Assembly: GCA_964407285.1 (NCBI GenBank)
Contig: CAYOVG010000311.1
Location: 1 to 8,577, forward strand
DNA: 8,577 nt
Source: CAYOVG01 sp964407285
Lineage (GTDB): Bacteria; Desulfobacterota; Syntrophobacteria; Syntrophobacterales; Syntrophobacteraceae
Direction of reading: 5' to 3'
The position numbers and the translations under genes are program-made. This document shows, piece by piece, positions 6,070-8,577 of this stretch (positions within the stretch are counted from its first letter, which is position 1; the number at the start of each line of letters is the position of its first letter). The notes beneath the pieces were generated by a model. The model was not told the origin of the DNA. It did no database searches and saw nothing but the letters and a program-made list of their open reading frames with translations.

Positions 6070-7503
6070 TCAGGCGTTATGAGACAGTTTCCGAACTTGA
6101 CTCGAAGCAGAAGTGAACTGCTCCACAACGGTGCACTCTACCGTCTCCGGTTCTTGAGGAGTTCCATACGAACTGTCGTTGTGTGAGTTCCCAATCAAAG
6201 CGGCCAATTTGCCGACCAGGTCTTTCAACTGCCCGGCCCTTCTATTCATTTCTTCAGATGCGTTTGCAGTCTCCCCGGCTCTGGACACATTTCGCTGGAC
6301 CACATTCTCCATCTGCGCACAAGCATTTACGGAATGCTCTATGCTTCGAGCCTGTTTATCCGAGGCTGACGCTATCTCACTGATGAGTTCGTCCATTTGT
6401 CTGTTTCTTTCGGCTATCGTATTGAAGAGATCGTACGCCTCACCAACAAGGTCGGAACCCCGAGTTACCTTCATCACAGTGCCCTTGATGATGGATGCAG
6501 TGTTTTGAGCCGCCTTTGCCGCACGCATGGAAAGATTTCTCACCTCGTCTGCGACGACAGCGAAAGCGAGTCCGGCCTCACCTGCTCTTGCAGCCTCAAT
6601 AGCAGCGTTCAAAGCGAGCATGTTTGTCTGGAATGCAATCTCATCAATGGTCTTGATGATCTTGAATGTCTCTTCGCCTGCGTCTTTTATCTCTTCTATG
6701 GAACTGCTTAGTTGGGACATCGACATTCTAGCCTGCTCGACAACGAGCCCCACCTCTTTCACGAACTGGTTGGCGTTGTCGGCATGCTCCGCATTATCCC
6801 TGGCCATGGAGGAGACTTCCCCCAAGGACACAAAGGTTTGACTAAGGGATGCAGCTTGCTCGGATGCGCCATCCGCGCTATCTCGACCGACGGAGAAGAT
6901 CTGATCGGCAGCCGTCGCCACGGACTCGGCACATTCCGCAAGCCCGGCTGAGACTCTGGAAACTGGAAGTATGACGATTCTTCTTATGAAAAAGAACATG
7001 AGGATCACGATACAGATATCCAGTAGGAGTGTTCTCAGGGTGATTCCAACGAGAGATCCTTTCAGCTCCTGATCCATAAACCGAGTACTGACGTAAACCT
7101 CAACGGTTCCCAGTTTTTGTTTCTCCTTCATGATCTCCTTTGAACTCGCTATATGCGAGCCTGAGATTGCGGCATCAGCCGTTTTGACCGCTTCCCATGC
7201 TTCATTTCTTATGGCGCCGTGGAAAAGGTCCCTCTGATCGCCTTCTCTTACCAGGACGGCAAAAACCTTTTCATTTGCCATTTCCTGGCGGCCTATATCT
7301 TCGGCTCTTTTTTCATCCATATCCCAAAGAGGGCCGACCATGCCGGCGGATAAGCGCTCCGCGATTCGGTCTGCAGACTGGCTTAACTCCTGGGAGAGCT
7401 TCGAACGTAAGGCAAAATAATCGTACACTCCGAAGCAACTCAGGATGATTGTGATCATAAGAATCAGCGCGCAGTTTATCTTTAACTGGATAGTGCCCTT
7501 CAT
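6070..7503 (-). CDS. Methyl-accepting chemotaxis protein (transmembrane chemoreceptor)
   Basis: A 477-residue receptor. TM1 is at about 10-32 (INCALILMITIILSCF) and TM2 at about 155-178 (TLLLDICIVILMFFFI). Between them lies a small periplasmic sensor of about 120 residues, with LWDMDEKRAEDI and LGTVEVYVSTRF. This resembles the short sensors of some deltaproteobacterial kinases and receptors. A recognisable HAMP domain is weak or absent: the chain passes quickly from TM2 into a long coiled coil. The highly conserved signalling tip, which binds CheA and CheW, is at about 287-325: DEIAFQTNMLALNAAIEA, ARAGEAG, FAVVADEVRNLS. Glutamine/glutamate-rich helices on either side would carry methylation sites. 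The tail is poorly conserved and has no NWETF-type CheR-binding pentapeptide. AGGAG five bases before the ATG decides the start over upstream in-frame ATG and TTG codons. Downstream lies a periplasmic binding protein, suggesting indirect ligand sensing. No other chemotaxis genes are in the window. Confidence 0.93.
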   Translation of the reverse strand: MKGTIQLKINCALILMITIILSCFGVYDYFALRSKLSQELSQSADRIAERLSAGMVGPLWDMDEKRAEDIGRQEMANEKVFAVLVREGDQRDLFHGAIRNEAWEAVKTADAAISGSHIASSKEIMKEKQKLGTVEVYVSTRFMDQELKGSLVGITLRTLLLDICIVILMFFFIRRIVILPVSRVSAGLAECAESVATAADQIFSVGRDSADGASEQAASLSQTFVSLGEVSSMARDNAEHADNANQFVKEVGLVVEQARMSMSQLSSSIEEIKDAGEETFKIIKTIDEIAFQTNMLALNAAIEAARAGEAGLAFAVVADEVRNLSMRAAKAAQNTASIIKGTVMKVTRGSDLVGEAYDLFNTIAERNRQMDELISEIASASDKQARSIEHSVNACAQMENVVQRNVSRAGETANASEEMNRRAGQLKDLVGKLAALIGNSHNDSSYGTPQEPETVECTVVEQFTSASSQVRKLSHNA

Positions 7504-7508
7504 ACTAT

Positions 7509-7513
7509 CTCCT
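7509..7513 (-). promoter_or_regulatory. Ribosome binding site deciding the chemoreceptor start
   Basis: AGGAG on the minus strand, five bases before the ATG at 7503. It favours this start over the ATG at 7524, which has no comparable Shine-Dalgarno sequence before it. Confidence 0.65.
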
Positions 7514-7544
7514 GCATACGGCATTAACAAAATTCAGAACCACT

Positions 7545-7804
7545 GGCAGTCTGTCCGAAAATGCCATTTTTTGCGGTTTTCGCCATCGTAAGTACATGAA
7601 TTTACGATTGCGAAATTGCCAAGCACCAAGTTCACGGACAACATCCCGGCAGTCTGTCGGAGAGGTGATGAAGAATTAAGGATTTTCCCACTTTGCATCC
7701 GAAAGTCTGTTGGAGATGGTCTTCAAATTCCACAAACCATGAGACAGAGAGCGGGAAATTCCTATTCTGTTTCCACCAGGGCTTTTCTGTCCGACAGCCT
7801 CCCA
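7545..7804. repeat. Four dispersed copies of a TCTGTCSGA-like motif
   Basis: GGCAGTCTGTCCGA (7545-7558), GGCAGTCTGTCGGA (7648-7661), AGTCTGTTGGA (7704-7714) and TCTGTCCGA (7796-7804), all in the same orientation and 50-105 bases apart. The first two share 13 of 14 positions. They could be degenerate binding sites or the relics of a dispersed intergenic repeat. Chance is not excluded for the two weaker copies. Confidence 0.4.
7585..7608. promoter_or_regulatory. 7-base inverted repeat upstream of the chemoreceptor
   Basis: Perfect arms ATCGTAA (7585-7591) and TTACGAT (7602-7608) with a 10-base spacer, 82-105 bases before the receptor start. This is the spacing and size of a dimeric repressor or activator site in the presumed promoter zone. 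No known consensus is recognised. Confidence 0.3.
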
Positions 7805-8006
7805 GGCCTCAGCAATGTCCGGCTAGGAAATTGCATACAAAGGGGTGAAACGAATTAAGAAACGGCGCATTTTCTCATTTTTCTCTTGATAGTGCAATGA
7901 AGATGTGGGTGGCAACTTATTCCGGTAAAACAAAAAAATCATGGAGTGGATCTTTGAAGGCTTTTCTTTCAGCCATGAGGAGAAGTGCTTCCAGGGGAAA
8001 GCGGTG

Positions 8007-8043
8007 AAAAAGAGGGCGGCAGTTCCGTCACCTCCGCCCTCTT
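8007..8043 (-). terminator. Strong intrinsic terminator, minus strand
   Basis: Perfect 10-base arms AAGAGGGCGG (8010-8019) and CCGCCCTCTT (8034-8043) with a 14-base loop. On the minus strand the stem runs into five T residues (8011-8007). This is a strong rho-independent terminator, about 95 bases downstream of the transposase-remnant stop codon, and it insulates the downstream receptor gene from read-through. Confidence 0.8.
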
Positions 8044-8138
8044 CAACCCTGCTCAAAATGTCAGAAGTCCTTCATTAGCTTATCCTCGAGGGGAATCAAT
8101 TGTTCAGGACGCGCCTCAACAGGGAAGGCCGTTGCTGT

Positions 8139-8577
8139 TTATCCCTCCCCAAATGGGTTGTATTCCGGGTGGGCCTTCCAGAATTGAATCCTGCAACTCA
8201 TCGGCTCTCCTCTCCAACAGTCTTCGAAAACGGGGGCGGAGAGGCAGTTCCAGGCGAAGTTGAGCAGGCTCACATGGGCTGGCCGTTGCCCCGCTCAACG
8301 ACTTATAGCGCACCCTATCTTCCTGAAAGGTGGTGTCCTTGATGCCGAAGACCCCGGTCCCGGTATCCCGGTGGAGCAGGATTCGATCCAGTACGCTTTG
8401 GCTGTCCCACTCCCGCGAGGGGCGATTGGTGATGAAATGCCGCCGGTCCGTTTCCAGCGTCGTCAGGTTTGTCTTCTCTGCAACGAAGCCCTCCCGAATT
8501 CCCGCATGGACGGCATGGCGAAGCCCCGGCAGTCTCCACGGAGACCGGCTGTGCATCTCGGAGCCTTCAAGGTGGAC
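8139..8577 (-). pseudogene. 3' end of a DDE transposase, frameshifted and cut by the window edge
   Basis: The minus strand is open from the window edge through TDRRHFITNRP, SVLDRILLHRDTG and FGIKDTTFQEDRVRYKSLSG (about 8438-8290). The frame then changes near 8277-8281 and continues as HVSLLNFAWNCL, APVFEDCW and FWKAHPEYNPFGEG, ending at TAA (8139-8141). The KDTTFxED segment followed by an LLNFAWNxL-type helix resembles the C-terminal part of IS4-superfamily/ISAs1-type DDE transposases, with the second E of the triad probably in FQED. Family assignment is tentative. Without the frameshift, reading continues to a TGA-free but nonsensical tail ending at 8116. The mismatch equals one extra base (or two lost), so the element is probably inactive unless programmed frameshifting occurs here; no slippery A- or T-run is seen. 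The 5' portion lies outside the window. No terminal inverted repeat was recognised. Confidence 0.65.

Larger units (their letters stand above)
7504..8006. other. Long AT-richer upstream region of the chemoreceptor, no gene
   Basis: About 500 bases without a convincing gene on either strand; the small open frames have no ribosome binding sites and no recognisable products. The stretch should hold the promoter of the receptor/binding-protein pair, but I see no clear sigma-70, sigma-54 or FliA-type promoter. It contains four copies of a short AGTCTGTCSGA-like motif and an inverted repeat, annotated separately. Confidence 0.5.

Noticed and set aside
7616..7858. 80-codon plus-strand open frame upstream of the chemoreceptor
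   Set aside because: No ribosome binding site, no recognisable domain, and it spans the short repeats; it looks like a chance open frame.
7823..8056. 77-codon minus-strand open frame
   Set aside because: It runs straight through the strong terminator hairpin at 8007-8043 and has no family features, so it is very unlikely to be translated.
1..8577. CRISPR array, toxin-antitoxin or phage-defence system
   Set aside because: No regularly spaced repeats, Cas-like, toxin-like or nuclease motifs were seen on either strand.

Overview
The window looks like chromosome from a Gram-negative deltaproteobacterium in the broad sense (Desulfobacterota or Myxococcota, possibly Syntrophobacter-like). This is inferred from the gene families: a secreted VIT/von Willebrand A protein ending in an AgmX/PglI-type domain, an outer-membrane beta-barrel, a periplasmic binding protein and a transmembrane chemoreceptor. 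No marker gene fixes the taxon. All long genes lie on the minus strand. The only convincing plus-strand gene is a 74-residue cysteine-rich protein that diverges from the first gene.

Layout by increasing coordinate. 1-115 is the 3' flank of the first gene, with a weak hairpin. 116-2671 (minus) encodes an exported VIT-vWA protein fused to an AgmX/PglI-like C-terminal domain. 2672-2987 is a divergent intergenic region. 2988-3212 (plus) encodes a small protein with two CxxCxGxG knuckles. 3213-3665 holds no intact gene, only a possible decayed coding remnant on the minus strand and a GC-rich hairpin. 3666-4670 (minus) encodes an outer-membrane barrel of the MetA-pathway-of-phenol-degradation type. 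4667-4962 (minus) is a wrecked ECF/cobalt-nickel-type ABC ATPase. 4963-5251 has no gene but carries a clear plus-strand terminator with no gene to serve. 5252-5995 and 6070-7503 (minus) are a periplasmic solute-binding protein and a methyl-accepting chemotaxis protein, probably co-transcribed with the receptor first. 7504-8006 is a long AT-richer upstream region with short repeats and inverted repeats. 8007-8043 is a strong minus-strand intrinsic terminator. 8139-8577 is the frameshifted 3' end of a DDE transposase that runs off the window.

The clearest functional unit is the receptor plus binding-protein pair. No permease or ATPase accompanies the binding protein, so sensing (ligand-loaded binding protein touching the chemoreceptor) is at least as likely as transport. 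This stretch also looks AT-richer by eye than the 1-4670 block and sits between two decayed sequences, an ABC ATPase remnant and a transposase remnant. That suggests a mosaic region shaped by insertion and deletion. No complete defence system, CRISPR array, tRNA or rRNA is visible, and I do not see a clear-cut new multi-gene system. The items most worth following up are the VIT-vWA-AgmX fusion, its divergent small zinc-knuckle neighbour and the orphan binding-protein/receptor pair.
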